Assembly (NCBI GenBank): GCA_004028795.1
Contig: SAIW01000010.1
Coordinates: forward strand, 62,001-126,000
Direction: 5' to 3'
Source: Chitinophagaceae bacterium
GTDB lineage: Bacteria > Bacteroidota > Bacteroidia > Chitinophagales > Chitinophagaceae
Length of the DNA: 64,000 bases
Shown: piece by piece, positions 35,931 through 45,452 of the stretch
Numbering within the stretch: position 1 is the first letter of the stretch
How the letters are laid out: each line of letters begins with the position of its first letter
Made by a program: the position numbers and the translations under genes
The notes under the pieces: model-generated
What the model was told of the DNA's origin: nothing
Databases searched by the model: none
What the model saw: the letters and a program-made list of their open reading frames with translations, nothing else

Positions 35931-36848
35931 TTATTTTTTAGGTTGCGGAGCGGTTGGAACCGGTGCCTGCGGCTGTGGAGGCGGAGGCATTTTAACTGTA
36001 GGCACCTCTATTTCAAAAACTAAATTTGAATAAGCTGGAATCACAGGAGGATTACCTTGTGCTCCGTAAGCCAGCATAGCAGGTATATAAAATTTTCCTT
36101 TACCACCGGCTTGAAATACTTTTAATCCTTCTTCCCAGCCCGGTATTACCTGATGTTGACCAATAACTACATCATAAGCCTGACCTGCTCTTGCACCACT
36201 TATATTACTGTCAAACTCTTTACCGTTACTCATTAAAGTTCCTTTATATAAAACTGAAACCTGTTTGCCTGAATCTGCTTTTTCACCGGTGCCTTGTTTA
36301 GTAATTTCTACAAAAACACCACCCGGAGTTTTTTCAGCTTTAATACCTTTTTTCTTTAAGTACTCTTCAATGCCTTTTACTTCACGGTCTTTTTCAGCAG
36401 CAACTTCTTTATCAATATCTGCTTTTATTTCATTTTCATTAGCATATACTTTTAAAATTTCTGCTTTACCGTTAATTACACCGCCTCTTTTAAAAACAGA
36501 ATTATAATCTTGAATCATTCCTAATTTCTTTAAAGTATCATTACTCATAACAAATTCAAACTTATCTCCTTCAGATGCTAATAATAATACTTCGCTGAAA
36601 TCATATTTACGAACCTGAGAAGAATCAACTTTAAAGAAAGATGGTATATGACCAAAAGTTGAATAAAGAGTTGTGTCTTTTTCTCTTATTCTATATTCTA
36701 CATTAAACTTAATTAAATCGCCGTTTTTTAATTTTATTTTACCCGGGCCTTTGGTTATTTTATAAGCAAGACCTGATTTTGTTTTTTCAAACTGGTTGCA
36801 ACTTGCAAATAATACTGCAAGAGCCAGAATGGTTGTTGTAATTTTCAT
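35931..36848 (-). CDS. FKBP-type peptidyl-prolyl isomerase lipoprotein
   Basis: A 305-residue lipoprotein folding catalyst. The signal ends in the lipobox LFASC, so Cys17 or so would be acylated. An N-terminal diverged FKBP-like region (about residues 25-130) precedes a helical linker and a complete C-terminal FKBP domain (about 165-285) with VSVLYKGTLMSNGKEFDSN, VIPGWEEGLKVFQAGGKGKFYIPAMLAYG and YSNLVFEIEV. A Pro/Gln-rich tail (PPPPQPQAPVPTAPQPKK) closes the protein. It sits 12 bases downstream of nrnA in a likely two-gene operon. Confidence 0.87.
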   Translation of the reverse strand: MKITTTILALAVLFASCNQFEKTKSGLAYKITKGPGKIKLKNGDLIKFNVEYRIREKDTTLYSTFGHIPSFFKVDSSQVRKYDFSEVLLLASEGDKFEFVMSNDTLKKLGMIQDYNSVFKRGGVINGKAEILKVYANENEIKADIDKEVAAEKDREVKGIEEYLKKKGIKAEKTPGGVFVEITKQGTGEKADSGKQVSVLYKGTLMSNGKEFDSNISGARAGQAYDVVIGQHQVIPGWEEGLKVFQAGGKGKFYIPAMLAYGAQGNPPVIPAYSNLVFEIEVPTVKMPPPPQPQAPVPTAPQPKK

Positions 36849-36860
36849 TTTTGTGAATTG

Positions 36861-37868
36861 TTATTGTAATTGTTGTTGATACTCTTTTATTACTTCGTAA
36901 AATTTAGCAGTTGTTTTTTCTAATGTATCGCTGCTTCTGCCTCCGGCTGCATTAAAATGTCCACCACCTTCAAAATGTTTGCGTGCAAAAGTATTTACAT
37001 CAAAATTGCCTTTACTTCTAAAACTCCATTTACGTTCTTCATCCCTATCTATCACAATGGCTGCAAATTTAATCCCTTCAATGGTTAAAAGATAATTTAC
37101 CAATCCTTCTGTATCGCCGGTTTTAATATTAAATTTTAAAAGGTCTTGTTTTGAAATGCTCATTAAAGCTGCGTTGTATTCATACAAAACATCCATTCTG
37201 TGTAATAAAACAAAGCCCGTAAAACGCAATCTGTTTTCCAAGAAATTATCATAAATATTTTCATGAATAACAGTATGCTGTAAACCTAACTCTTTTAAGT
37301 GAGCTACCATTTTATGAACAGAAGCAGATGTTATAGGGAAACGGAATGAGCCTGTATCTGTCATTACACCTGTATATAAACATTGTGCAATGTTCAGATT
37401 CAATTTATCAGCATTTTCTGAGTCAATAATAAAATCATAAACCATTTCGCAGGTAGAACTTTTATAAATATTGCTTATACCATAAGCAAATGCTTCAACC
37501 TGTGGTTGTTCATGATGGTCAATCAAAATTCGTTCTGCCTTTGCCTGTTCTATAATTTTTGCAAAATGTTTAGTTCTGTGTAACACATTAAAATCTAAAC
37601 AGAAAATAATATCAGCATGCTCTGTTAGCGTTTGTGCTTTATGTTGATGAGCTTCAAAATCTATTACCTTATTTACATCGGGCATCCATTGTAAAAAATT
37701 AGCCCAATTGGTTGGAGAAATAACTGTTACGTTATGACCAAATTGGATAAGGAAATGATATAATGCCAAAGATGAACCCATTGCATCTCCATCAGGTTTT
37801 TGATGGGTTGTAATAACAACATTTTTAGGTTGATTAAGCAGTGGGTAAAACTCGCTGATAGCTTTCAT
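36861..37868 (-). CDS. nrnA: DHH/DHHA1 phosphoesterase, NrnA-like
   Basis: A 335-residue cytoplasmic DHH-superfamily enzyme that degrades short oligoribonucleotides and/or 3'-phosphoadenosine-5'-phosphate. Metal-binding motifs are clear: THQKPDGDAMGSSLAL (motif I), CLDFN (motif II) and LIDHHEQP (DHH motif near residue 120), with the DHHA1 substrate motif GGGHFNAAGG near residue 305. I chose the ATG at 37868 (MKAISEFYPLL), since the extra codons of the upstream start at 37883 lie in the promoter-like gap shared with ndk. It is upstream of the FKBP lipoprotein gene. Confidence 0.88.
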   Translation of the reverse strand: MKAISEFYPLLNQPKNVVITTHQKPDGDAMGSSLALYHFLIQFGHNVTVISPTNWANFLQWMPDVNKVIDFEAHQHKAQTLTEHADIIFCLDFNVLHRTKHFAKIIEQAKAERILIDHHEQPQVEAFAYGISNIYKSSTCEMVYDFIIDSENADKLNLNIAQCLYTGVMTDTGSFRFPITSASVHKMVAHLKELGLQHTVIHENIYDNFLENRLRFTGFVLLHRMDVLYEYNAALMSISKQDLLKFNIKTGDTEGLVNYLLTIEGIKFAAIVIDRDEERKWSFRSKGNFDVNTFARKHFEGGGHFNAAGGRSSDTLEKTTAKFYEVIKEYQQQLQ

Positions 37869-37940
37869 AAACAATGGCGACAAAAATAAGGGGATTCGTA
37901 TTCTTAATCCATCAATTTAAAACAAGATAATTGTTTCCCT

Positions 37941-37948
37941 TACTTTTG
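37941..37948 (+). promoter_or_regulatory. -7 element (TACTTTTG) of ndk
   Basis: TACTTTTG lies 21 bases before the ndk ATG at 37970, in the same CTTACTTTTGCCGC context as the ybiT promoter. The -33 part is not clear. Confidence 0.5.
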
Positions 37949-37969
37949 CCGCAAATTTTACAAACGATT

Positions 37970-38386
37970 ATGAGTAACAGAACATTTACTATGATTAAGC
38001 CTGATGCTACTTCGAAAGGTTATACAGGCGGAATTTTAGACCAGATTTTGGGAGCAGGTTTTACCATTAAAGCAATGAAATGGACAAAATTAACTCCTGC
38101 ACAAGCCGGAGAATTTTATGCAATACATAAAGAGCGTCCTTTTTATGGCGAATTGGTTGAGTTTATGAGCAGCGGACCAATTGTGGCAGCTATACTTGAG
38201 AAAGAAAATGCAGTGGCAGATTTCAGGAAATTAATCGGTGCAACAAATCCTGCCCAGGCAGAAGAAGGTACAATCCGTAAAAAATATGCAGCATCTGTAG
38301 GAGAAAATGCAGTACACGGTAGTGATAGTGATGAAAATGCTGTAATAGAAGGCAACTTTTTCTTTTCTGCATTAGAAAGATTTTAA
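37970..38386 (+). CDS. ndk: Nucleoside diphosphate kinase
   Basis: A 138-residue enzyme that passes phosphate from ATP to other nucleoside diphosphates by a phospho-histidine intermediate. [20 protein letters not shown] opens the protein, and the active-site motif [12 protein letters not shown] (catalytic His near residue 114) lies near the end. The length is normal. I chose the ATG at 37970 ([11 protein letters not shown]), matching the family start; the longer frame from 37931 would cover the promoter. It ends before a bidirectional terminator shared with infC. Confidence 0.95.
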   Translation: MSNRTFTMIKPDATSKGYTGGILDQILGAGFTIKAMKWTKLTPAQAGEFYAIHKERPFYGELVEFMSSGPIVAAILEKENAVADFRKLIGATNPAQAEEGTIRKKYAASVGENAVHGSDSDENAVIEGNFFFSALERF

Positions 38387-38451
38387 AAACAAGAAAGTTG
38401 GCATAATTTTTTCAATATTATTAATGGTTTTTTAAGGGTTTAGGGTTGAAA

Positions 38452-38479
38452 AAAGGGCTTCGGTTTCCCGAAGCCCTTT
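38452..38479. terminator. Bidirectional terminator between ndk and infC
   Basis: AAAGGGCTTCGG pairs perfectly with CCGAAGCCCTTT (12 bp), with a four-base loop and an A run on the left and T run on the right. It serves the convergent ndk and infC genes. Confidence 0.92.
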
Positions 38480-38504
38480 ACTTTTTTATAGCTTTTTTAG
38501 TTTT

Positions 38505-39083
38505 TTATTTCTTCTTATTTGTTTTAGGAGAAAGCATTAGCAACATTCTTTTACCTTCTAATTTTGGCAATGCTTCTGGTTGACCAACTTCTGCCAAACG
38601 CTCAGCAAATTTCAGCAAAACCAATTCTCCTCTCTCTTTGAACTGAATAGCACGACCTTTAAACTGCACATATGCTTTCACTTTATTGCCATCTTTTAAA
38701 AAGCCTTCTGCATGCTTGGCTTTAAAGTCAAAGTCATGGTCATCTGTTCCCGGTGTAAAACGAATTTCTTTAACCTCACTTTGTTTAGCATTGGCTTTCA
38801 TTTCCTTTTCTTTACGTTTTTTCTCGTAAAGAAACTTTTTATAGTCTATTGCCTTACACACAGGCGGATCAGCTTGGGGAGAAATTTCTACTAAATCTAA
38901 CTCTAAGCTTTGTGCAATACGTAATGCTTCTTGTGTAGGGTAAACGCCAACAGTAACATTATCCCCCACTAAACGCACCTGCGGAACACGAATTCTTTCA
39001 TTGATACGATGTTCAGGTTCTTGTTGTCTTTGAAATCTCGGATTAAATCTGTTGCCCCCTCCGGGTCTTGGTGGAAATGCCAT
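38505..39083 (-). CDS. infC: Translation initiation factor IF-3
   Basis: A 192-residue factor that binds the 30S subunit and checks start-codon pairing. A glycine/arginine-rich N-terminal extension ([20 protein letters not shown]) precedes [17 protein letters not shown], the N-domain to [25 protein letters not shown], and the C-domain [41 protein letters not shown]. The expected partners rpmI and rplT do not follow; a terminator and ndk on the other strand do. thrS lies upstream with one small gene between them. Confidence 0.95.
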   Translation of the reverse strand: MAFPPRPGGGNRFNPRFQRQQEPEHRINERIRVPQVRLVGDNVTVGVYPTQEALRIAQSLELDLVEISPQADPPVCKAIDYKKFLYEKKRKEKEMKANAKQSEVKEIRFTPGTDDHDFDFKAKHAEGFLKDGNKVKAYVQFKGRAIQFKERGELVLLKFAERLAEVGQPEALPKLEGKRMLLMLSPKTNKKK

Positions 39084-39105
39084 TAAAACTTGTTTGGTGA
39101 ATAAT

Positions 39106-39387
39106 TTAGAATTTTAAAAAAGCAAGTATCAATCCAACAACAGCCAGGCCTGTTGAAACAATCCAAATAATCATATTATTGAATCGTTTTTCAATATCAA
39201 CCTGAACTCTTAAAATATCCTGTTTAATTGAACTTACATCTTCTTTCGTAGCTAATTGATTTTTGGTATCAAAAAATTTGTTATCAATAATTGTTTCAAT
39301 TTCCTGAACAACAACTTTAGCATCTGCGTCATTCTTAAAATGCCGATGCAAAATTTCATAAATTTTTAAAGTTTGTGTTCCTGTCAT
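39106..39387 (-). CDS. Small coiled-coil membrane protein (CCDC90/DUF1640-like) between thrS and infC
   Basis: A 93-residue protein with a helical, coiled-coil-prone region ([47 protein letters not shown]) and one C-terminal membrane helix ([20 protein letters not shown]). The pattern of a coiled coil ending in a tail anchor resembles DUF1640/CCDC90-type proteins, whose bacterial role is unknown. It is packed between thrS (15 bases away) and infC (22 bases away) in one direction, so it is very likely co-transcribed with them. This is an unusual neighbour for that operon. Confidence 0.7.
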   Translation of the reverse strand: MTGTQTLKIYEILHRHFKNDADAKVVVQEIETIIDNKFFDTKNQLATKEDVSSIKQDILRVQVDIEKRFNNMIIWIVSTGLAVVGLILAFLKF

Positions 39388-39402
39388 GTTGTAAAAATAA
39401 TA

Positions 39403-41340
39403 TTATTCTGCAGATTTTCTTTCTTCAATTTCTTCAACAATAGTTTGTATGAAATTCTGTAATTCCACAGAGCCTGCATCGCCTTTACCCTGTTTGCGAA
39501 CAGATACCTTATTTTCAGTCGTTTCTTTTTCGCCAATAACCAACATATAAGGCACTTTACTTAGTTCTGCTTCGCGAATTTTTTTGCCAATTTTTTCCTG
39601 CCTTTCATCTATTTCAACCCTTACTCCTGCCTTACGCAGCTTGGCTTTTACTTGGGCAGCATACTCCATAAATTTATCGCTGATAGGTAGAATCTTCACC
39701 TGTAAAGGAGCTAACCATACAGGGAATTTTCCGGCATAATGTTCCAATAAAAATCCTATAAATCTTTCATGTGTTCCTAATGGAGCTCTGTGAATAATTA
39801 ATGGAACTTCAGGTTCATTATTTTGATTGGTAAAAGAAAGATTGAAACGGCGTGGTTGTGCAAAATCTACCTGATTGGTTGCTAAAGTAAATTCTCTTCC
39901 AATGGCACTCCATATTTGTACGTCAATCTTAGGGCCATAAAATGCTCCTTCACCTTTTACTTCAACAAAAGGAATATTCGCTTCAATCAATACATTACGA
40001 ACCATCGATTCTGTTTCATTCCACAATTCAGGTTCATTAATATATTTCTGTCCTAATTTTTCAGGATCATGCAGGCTTAAACGCATTACATATTTTTCAA
40101 TACCAAAAATTTTAAAGTATTTCAAATACATGTCGTTTACAGCTTTAAACTCATTTGCAAACTGCTCTTTGGTACAATAAATATGGGCATCATTCATATG
40201 TAAACAACGCACACGCATTAAGCCGAACAATTCACCACTCTGCTCATAACGATAACAGGTGCCGTATTCTGCAATGCGATAAGGCATATCGCGATAGCTT
40301 TTAGGCTCTGCATCAAAAATTTTGTGGTGGTGTGGACAGTTCATTGCCTTCAAATAATATTTCTCTCCGTCCATTTCCATTGGCGGAAACATACTATCAG
40401 CATAATAAGGTAAGTGCCCGCTTGTTAAGTATAAATTTTCTTTAGCAATATGTGGTGTTACAACTCTTTTGTAGCCGGCATCTTCTTCAGTTTGTTTTGC
40501 CAGCTTTTCTAACTCTTCAATAATAACAGTTCCATTAGGCATCCATAAAATCAAGCCGGAGCCAATGTCATCATTCATTGTGTAAATACCGAGTTCTTTG
40601 CCTAATTTTCGATGGTCGCGTTTCTTGGCTTCTTCCAACATCAATAAATACTCATCCAATTCTTTTTGTGTTGGAAAAGTAACACCGTAAATACGTGTAA
40701 GCTGTTTATTCTTTTCATCTCCTTTCCAATAGGCACCGGCAATATTAGTTAGCTTGATAGCTTTAATAAAACCAGTGTTTGGAATATGTGGCCCGCGACA
40801 TAAATCTGTAAAACCACCTTGTGTATAAAAAGTAATATTACCGTCTTGCAGGTTTTGTAATAAGTCTAATTTGTATTCATCGCCTTTTTCTGTAAAGTAA
40901 GCAACGGCATCTGCCTTAGATTTTTCAGTTCTTACATACATATTTTTTTGAGCAGCCAGTTCATTCATCTTTTTTTCCAACCATTCTAAATCTTCATCGC
41001 TCAATTTCTTATCACCTAAATCAATATCATAATAAAAGCCTTTATCTATCGCAGGCCCCACCCAGAACTTGGCTCCCGGAAACTTTGCTTCAACAGCTTC
41101 TGCCATTAAATGTGCCGATGAATGCCAGAAAGTACTTTTACCATCTGCATCATCCCATGTTAATAATTTTAAAGTAACATCCTTATTAATAGGTCTTGTT
41201 GCATCCCACACTTCGCCGTTTACATTAGCAGCTAAAACCTTGCGAGCTAACCCTTCACTTATACTTTTTGCAATATCTAATGCAGTAATTCCACTTTCAT
41301 ATTGTCTTACTGCACCATCCGGAAAACTAATACTAATCAT
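39403..41340 (-). CDS. thrS: Threonyl-tRNA synthetase
   Basis: A 645-residue class II aminoacyl-tRNA synthetase that charges tRNA-Thr. Domain order: N-terminal TGS domain (ISFPDGAVRQYESGITALDIAKSI), editing domain with HSSAHLMAEAVEAKFPGAKFWVGPAIDKGFYYDI, and catalytic core with MNCPHHHKIF (zinc Cys and His), the motif 2 region EYGTCYRYEQSGELFGLMRVRCLHMNDAH and VPLIIHRAPLGTHERF. The anticodon-binding domain follows (APLQVKILPISDKFMEYA...). It is complete and leads a thrS-small ORF-infC unit. A TACTTTTG element on the minus strand (41383-41376) lies 35 bases before the ATG. Confidence 0.96.
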   Translation of the reverse strand: MISISFPDGAVRQYESGITALDIAKSISEGLARKVLAANVNGEVWDATRPINKDVTLKLLTWDDADGKSTFWHSSAHLMAEAVEAKFPGAKFWVGPAIDKGFYYDIDLGDKKLSDEDLEWLEKKMNELAAQKNMYVRTEKSKADAVAYFTEKGDEYKLDLLQNLQDGNITFYTQGGFTDLCRGPHIPNTGFIKAIKLTNIAGAYWKGDEKNKQLTRIYGVTFPTQKELDEYLLMLEEAKKRDHRKLGKELGIYTMNDDIGSGLILWMPNGTVIIEELEKLAKQTEEDAGYKRVVTPHIAKENLYLTSGHLPYYADSMFPPMEMDGEKYYLKAMNCPHHHKIFDAEPKSYRDMPYRIAEYGTCYRYEQSGELFGLMRVRCLHMNDAHIYCTKEQFANEFKAVNDMYLKYFKIFGIEKYVMRLSLHDPEKLGQKYINEPELWNETESMVRNVLIEANIPFVEVKGEGAFYGPKIDVQIWSAIGREFTLATNQVDFAQPRRFNLSFTNQNNEPEVPLIIHRAPLGTHERFIGFLLEHYAGKFPVWLAPLQVKILPISDKFMEYAAQVKAKLRKAGVRVEIDERQEKIGKKIREAELSKVPYMLVIGEKETTENKVSVRKQGKGDAGSVELQNFIQTIVEEIEERKSAE

Positions 41341-41375
41341 ATTTATGTACGCTATACTTTTGTTTAAAAGGATGG

Positions 41376-41383
41376 CAAAAGTA
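41376..41383 (-). promoter_or_regulatory. -7 element (TACTTTTG) of thrS
   Basis: The octamer TACTTTTG on the minus strand lies 35 bases before the thrS ATG. The plus strand carries the same octamer at 41355-41362 toward the divergent gene at 41448. No clear -33 TTG is seen. Confidence 0.4.
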
Positions 41384-41447
41384 ACGATAAGTTTTAGTTT
41401 ATAAACCTTAACGCTTTTTTAGCAAGAGCAGAATTTAGTTTTGTATC

Positions 41448-42593
41448 ATGAGATTGATTTGTACACTGTTGGTTTTATTTACGCTTTCAACCCCATCACA
41501 CTCCCAAAAACTTACGGGCGTTTGGCGTGGATACTTTGTACAAAAGGCTTTCAACGAGTTTACAGGAAAGTTTATGGAAGACAAGTACAAGTATGAAATT
41601 CAAATTAATCAGTTACCAAGCAGTGCCATTGAAGGCGTAACCTATTCCTACAAAAACATAGTTTTTTACGGCAAAGCATCTTTTAAAGGCATTTATACAA
41701 AAGGCACAGATAATGTTCTGGTAAAGGAATTGAAAATGCTTGAACTGAAAATTAGCAATGGCTCTGAACCATGTTTAATGACTTGTTATCTGGATTATAA
41801 AAAAGAGGGAAAATTAGAAACACTTACAGGAACTTATACCAGTTTGAATGACAAAAAGAAAACAGATTGCGGTGATGGAACCATTTATTTAGAAAAAGTG
41901 GCTGAAAGTGATTTTACAAAAGAAGATTTTTTATTAAAGAAAAAAGAGCCATTAATTAAGAAAGACAGTGCAATAAAAAAAATAGTTCCAAAGCCAAATA
42001 CAACTGTTATTAAACCTAATAATAGCGGCAGTTCATCGGTTACTGTTACTGCAAAACCTAAAACCACTCCACAGAAATTTACCGTAAAACCGGGTGCAGA
42101 GGAGTTTGTAGTTAAAAAAGGAAGTGTAATTTCTCACCCAAAAAATGATAAGCCAAAAGATACTGTTGAATCTATAGCTCCTGTTGCTCAACCTAAAATT
42201 CTTCCCCAACCTTTACCCCCTGTTTTATTAGAAAGGAATAATAAACTGATTGAAACTATTGAGGTAAATGTTAAAGATGTTGAGATAAGTTTTTATGATA
42301 ACGGTAAAATAGATAATGATACTATTACTGTTTATCTTAATAATGAAAAGGTTATTAACTATCAAAAATTAGATTATAAGCCGATTGTATTGCATTTGCA
42401 TTTGGACGAAAATCATCCGTTTGATGAATTAATTACTGTAGCAGATAATTTGGGTGATGAGCCCCCAAACACAGCACTGATGGTTATTACAGCAGGTAAT
42501 AAACGTTATGAAGTTACCATTGCATCAGATGAAAAAAACAACGCTAAAGTAATTATTGAGTACAAACCCAATGGTGTTAAACTGCAACACTAA
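41448..42593 (+). CDS. Hypothetical secreted protein with low-complexity linker
   Basis: A 381-residue exported protein. After the signal peptide (MRLICTLLVLFTLSTPSHSQ) comes a beta-rich N-terminal domain (about 20-145; LTGVWRGYFVQKAFNEFTGK...), then a Lys/Pro/Thr-rich linker (about 160-260), and a C-terminal beta domain (about 270-381; IETIEVNVKDVEISFYDNGKIDNDTITVYLN...RYEVTIASDEKNNAKVIIEYKP). I do not recognise either domain with certainty. The architecture suggests an envelope-located binding protein. It is divergent from thrS. A family 1 repeat follows the stop codon. Confidence 0.65.
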   Translation: MRLICTLLVLFTLSTPSHSQKLTGVWRGYFVQKAFNEFTGKFMEDKYKYEIQINQLPSSAIEGVTYSYKNIVFYGKASFKGIYTKGTDNVLVKELKMLELKISNGSEPCLMTCYLDYKKEGKLETLTGTYTSLNDKKKTDCGDGTIYLEKVAESDFTKEDFLLKKKEPLIKKDSAIKKIVPKPNTTVIKPNNSGSSSVTVTAKPKTTPQKFTVKPGAEEFVVKKGSVISHPKNDKPKDTVESIAPVAQPKILPQPLPPVLLERNNKLIETIEVNVKDVEISFYDNGKIDNDTITVYLNNEKVINYQKLDYKPIVLHLHLDENHPFDELITVADNLGDEPPNTALMVITAGNKRYEVTIASDEKNNAKVIIEYKPNGVKLQH

Positions 42594-42606
42594 CTTATCA
42601 ATATTT

Positions 42607-42725
42607 GTCATTCCGAGATTGTCCCGAAGTTTCGGGATTGCCCAACGAGCCTGCCTGCCGGTAGGCAGGGAATCTTATTTTATTTATTATTAAAAGACTT
42701 CTCGGCAGGAAACCTTCGAAATGAC
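42607..42725. repeat. Dispersed palindromic repeat family 1, copy D with nested palindrome
   Basis: The outer ends are GTCATTCCGAG and CTTCGAAATGACG. Inside are CCCGAAGTTTCGGG and a GACTTCTCGGCAGGAA block. A nearly perfect palindrome, CCTGCCTGCCGGTAGGCAGG (42651-42670), sits in the middle and makes this copy about 20 bp longer than B. It fills the gap between two convergent genes. Confidence 0.8.
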
Positions 42726-42731
42726 GAGGAA

Positions 42732-43307
42732 CTACTTTTTAGCAAAATTCAACGAGTCTGTTATTTCCCCGCAACTCAACATTTTCTTAGGTATGTAAGG
42801 ATTTTTAATATCTGCTGTATTGCTTAACCAATTGGCTCCGTTACCGTTAAAAGCCATCGGACAATGAGCATGATATATAATCGCTTTATCGTACTGAACT
42901 GTTCTTATTAAATCATACATTTCTTCACTTAGTAATGCGAAAGATTTTCTTTTCGCTTCTATATCCTTCTCTCCCAACAAACCTTTCAATTCTGCCGAAA
43001 TACTTTGTGCAGTTGCTTTTGCAGTTGATACAATAACTGAATCTGCTTTTAAAGTTGCTATTGGTAAACTATCAGCATCAGTCATTAATTTCTTAGCATA
43101 CACATTTATTATCGTATCACTTTCAGTAATAAAATTATCTTTCAAATGATAATAATCTCCCATTAAAACATCAAATGCAGTATTAAAAGCTTCGCCGTTA
43201 GTGCTTTTATTCAAAGCCTGTGGTCTTTTGTTTTCTTCAGTTTTTTTATCATCGCCGCTGCAGGATGCTGCCAATACAATCAATCCAACTATTACTATTT
43301 TCTTCAT
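42732..43307 (-). CDS. DUF3347 lipoprotein (copper-site-like)
   Basis: A 191-residue lipoprotein with lipobox LAASC. The DUF3347 domain spans most of the mature protein and ends HAHCPMAFNGNGANWLSNTADIKNPYIPKKMLSCGEI, with the His, Cys, Met and second Cys that in this family probably bind copper. Such domains occur in periplasmic parts of metal-efflux systems. Here the protein stands alone, with no efflux genes beside it, so metal binding is inferred. A TACTTTTG element on the minus strand lies 17 bases before the ATG. Confidence 0.78.
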   Translation of the reverse strand: MKKIVIVGLIVLAASCSGDDKKTEENKRPQALNKSTNGEAFNTAFDVLMGDYYHLKDNFITESDTIINVYAKKLMTDADSLPIATLKADSVIVSTAKATAQSISAELKGLLGEKDIEAKRKSFALLSEEMYDLIRTVQYDKAIIYHAHCPMAFNGNGANWLSNTADIKNPYIPKKMLSCGEITDSLNFAKK

Positions 43308-43384
43308 ACCGCTGTCTTTCTTTCAAAAGTAAAGCTTTAAAAACTTTCAGAAAGTTACATTTGCAGCCTTAAAGATTTATTGCA

Positions 43385-45340
43385 ATGCTGATTGGTTTAC
43401 AAAACGTAACATTTGAATTTGGTGCAAGAGTAATTGTTGAAGATGCAACATGGCATATTCAACCCGGCGACAGAGTGGGTTTAATTGGTTATAACGGTAC
43501 AGGAAAATCTACCATATTAAAACTATTAGTGGGGCAATACACACCCAGTAAGGGTTCTGTTGAAAAAGGAAGAGAAACAACTATAGGTTATCTGCACCAG
43601 GATTTATTAAGTTTTGATACTAATGAATCTATTCTGGAAGTTGCAATGGGTGCTTTTGAGAAAGTAAAAGCATTAGAAAAAGAAATTGAAGAATTAGGCA
43701 AACGTTTAGAAACTGAATATGAGAATGAAGATTTATTGTTGTTATATAGTGAACGTTTGCACGATTTAGAAGTTGCGGGTGGCTATACTGTACATCACAG
43801 AACCGAAGAAGTACTGCAAGGCTTAGGTTTCGCCAATGAGCATTTACAAAGGCCCTATAAAGAATTCAGCGGTGGTTGGAGAATGAGAGTGCTACTCGCA
43901 AAAATGATTTTACAACAACCCGATGTTTTATTGCTGGATGAACCTACCAACCACTTAGACCTTCCCTCTATTGAATGGTTAGAAAAATATTTGTTGCACT
44001 ATCAGGGCAGTGTTGTAATTGTAAGCCATGATAAATTTTTTCTGAATAGGATGGTAAATAAGATTGTTGAAGTATATCAACAAGAGTTGCATATTTATTC
44101 CGGTAACTATGATTATTATGAAAAGGAAAAAGAAATAAGAGTTGAATTGCAACAAAAAGCTTACGAAAATCAACAGGATTATATACGGCAGAATGAAAGA
44201 TTAATTGAACGCTTCAGAGCTAAAGCAAGTAAAGCTGCAATGGCACAAAGCTTAATGAAAAAATTAGATAAATTAGAAAGAATTGAAACTGCTGAAATTG
44301 AAAGGCCTAATATTAAAATTAATTTTCAGGTAGAAAAACAACCGGGTAAAATTATTGCTTCACTAAAACATATTAATAAGAGTTTTGGTGATATTGAAAT
44401 TGTAAAAAACGGTTCAGCAGAAATTGACAGAGGTGATAAGATTGCATTAATTGGTGCCAACGGAAAAGGTAAATCAACTTTATTAAGAATAATTGCAGGG
44501 GCTGAAACATTTGATGGAGACAGAGTTTGGGGGCATAATGTTGAAGAAAGTTTTTATGCTCAACATCAATTAGAAGCATTAAATTTAAACAATACCATTC
44601 TGCAGGAAATGCTTGAATGCGGAAGTAAGAAAACAGAGTTGGAATTAAGGGCTTTATTAGGTTGTTTTTTATTCAGCGGTGATGATACAGATAAAAAAAT
44701 TCGTGTGCTAAGTGGTGGCGAAAAAGCAAGAGTTGCCTTAGCAAAAGTTATAGTAAGTAAGAGTAATTTTTTAATGTTAGATGAACCTACCAACCACTTA
44801 GATATGCATAGTGTTGAATTATTGGCAGATGCATTAAATAAGTACGAAGGCAGCTTGATTTTAGTTAGCCACGACCGCTACTTTATTTCAAAAACGGCAA
44901 ATAAGATTTGGAAAATAGTTGACCATGAAATAAAAGAATTTAAGGGCACTTATCAGGAATGGGTTGAGTGGAATGAAAGAATGGCAAAGCAAAAAGCTGA
45001 TGACGGTAAACAGAAAAAAGAGGACAACGATAAAAAACAGGAAGTTAGTAGCAAGAAGTTAGAAGAAAATATATCAAGCAAAAACACCAATTCATCTGTA
45101 CCGATAAACAAGGAGCTACAGAAAATTCAAAAGCAGTTTCAAAAAGCTGAAGAAGAAGTAAGCAGGTTAAATACGTTGAAAGCAAAGCTGGAAGCAGATT
45201 TAGGCAACCCCGATATTTATAAAGATGTAAATAAATTTCAGCAAACAGAAAAAGAGTATAACAATATAAAACAACAAATTACTTTAGCTACCAAAAATTA
45301 TGAAACCTTGTTTGAGAAAATAATGGAATTGGAAAATTAA
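43385..45340 (+). CDS. ABC-F ATPase, Uup-like
   Basis: A 651-residue soluble protein with two intact ATPase domains. Domain 1 has GYNGTGKST (near residues 35-43), EFSGGWRMRVLLAKML-type signature and [11 protein letters not shown]. Domain 2 has GANGKGKST, LSGGEKARVALAK and LMLDEPTNHLD. The linker (ERLIERFRAKASKAAMAQSLMKKLDKLER) is the P-site tRNA-interaction motif. A C-terminal coiled coil (about 570-651) follows a charged low-complexity stretch, as in Uup, which is linked to ribosome and DNA-junction roles. Unlike ybiT in this window, both nucleotide sites look fully active. It is a second ABC-F gene, not a duplicate of ybiT. Confidence 0.9.
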   Translation: MLIGLQNVTFEFGARVIVEDATWHIQPGDRVGLIGYNGTGKSTILKLLVGQYTPSKGSVEKGRETTIGYLHQDLLSFDTNESILEVAMGAFEKVKALEKEIEELGKRLETEYENEDLLLLYSERLHDLEVAGGYTVHHRTEEVLQGLGFANEHLQRPYKEFSGGWRMRVLLAKMILQQPDVLLLDEPTNHLDLPSIEWLEKYLLHYQGSVVIVSHDKFFLNRMVNKIVEVYQQELHIYSGNYDYYEKEKEIRVELQQKAYENQQDYIRQNERLIERFRAKASKAAMAQSLMKKLDKLERIETAEIERPNIKINFQVEKQPGKIIASLKHINKSFGDIEIVKNGSAEIDRGDKIALIGANGKGKSTLLRIIAGAETFDGDRVWGHNVEESFYAQHQLEALNLNNTILQEMLECGSKKTELELRALLGCFLFSGDDTDKKIRVLSGGEKARVALAKVIVSKSNFLMLDEPTNHLDMHSVELLADALNKYEGSLILVSHDRYFISKTANKIWKIVDHEIKEFKGTYQEWVEWNERMAKQKADDGKQKKEDNDKKQEVSSKKLEENISSKNTNSSVPINKELQKIQKQFQKAEEEVSRLNTLKAKLEADLGNPDIYKDVNKFQQTEKEYNNIKQQITLATKNYETLFEKIMELEN

Positions 45341-45452
45341 TTTTACAGCAAAATCGCAGAGAACGGAAGGCATCGCTGAGAATAGTATTATCTATACTAA
45401 ATTTAAAAGCTTCGCATATTTAGTGTTTTTCAACTACCCTTTTTTAAAATAC

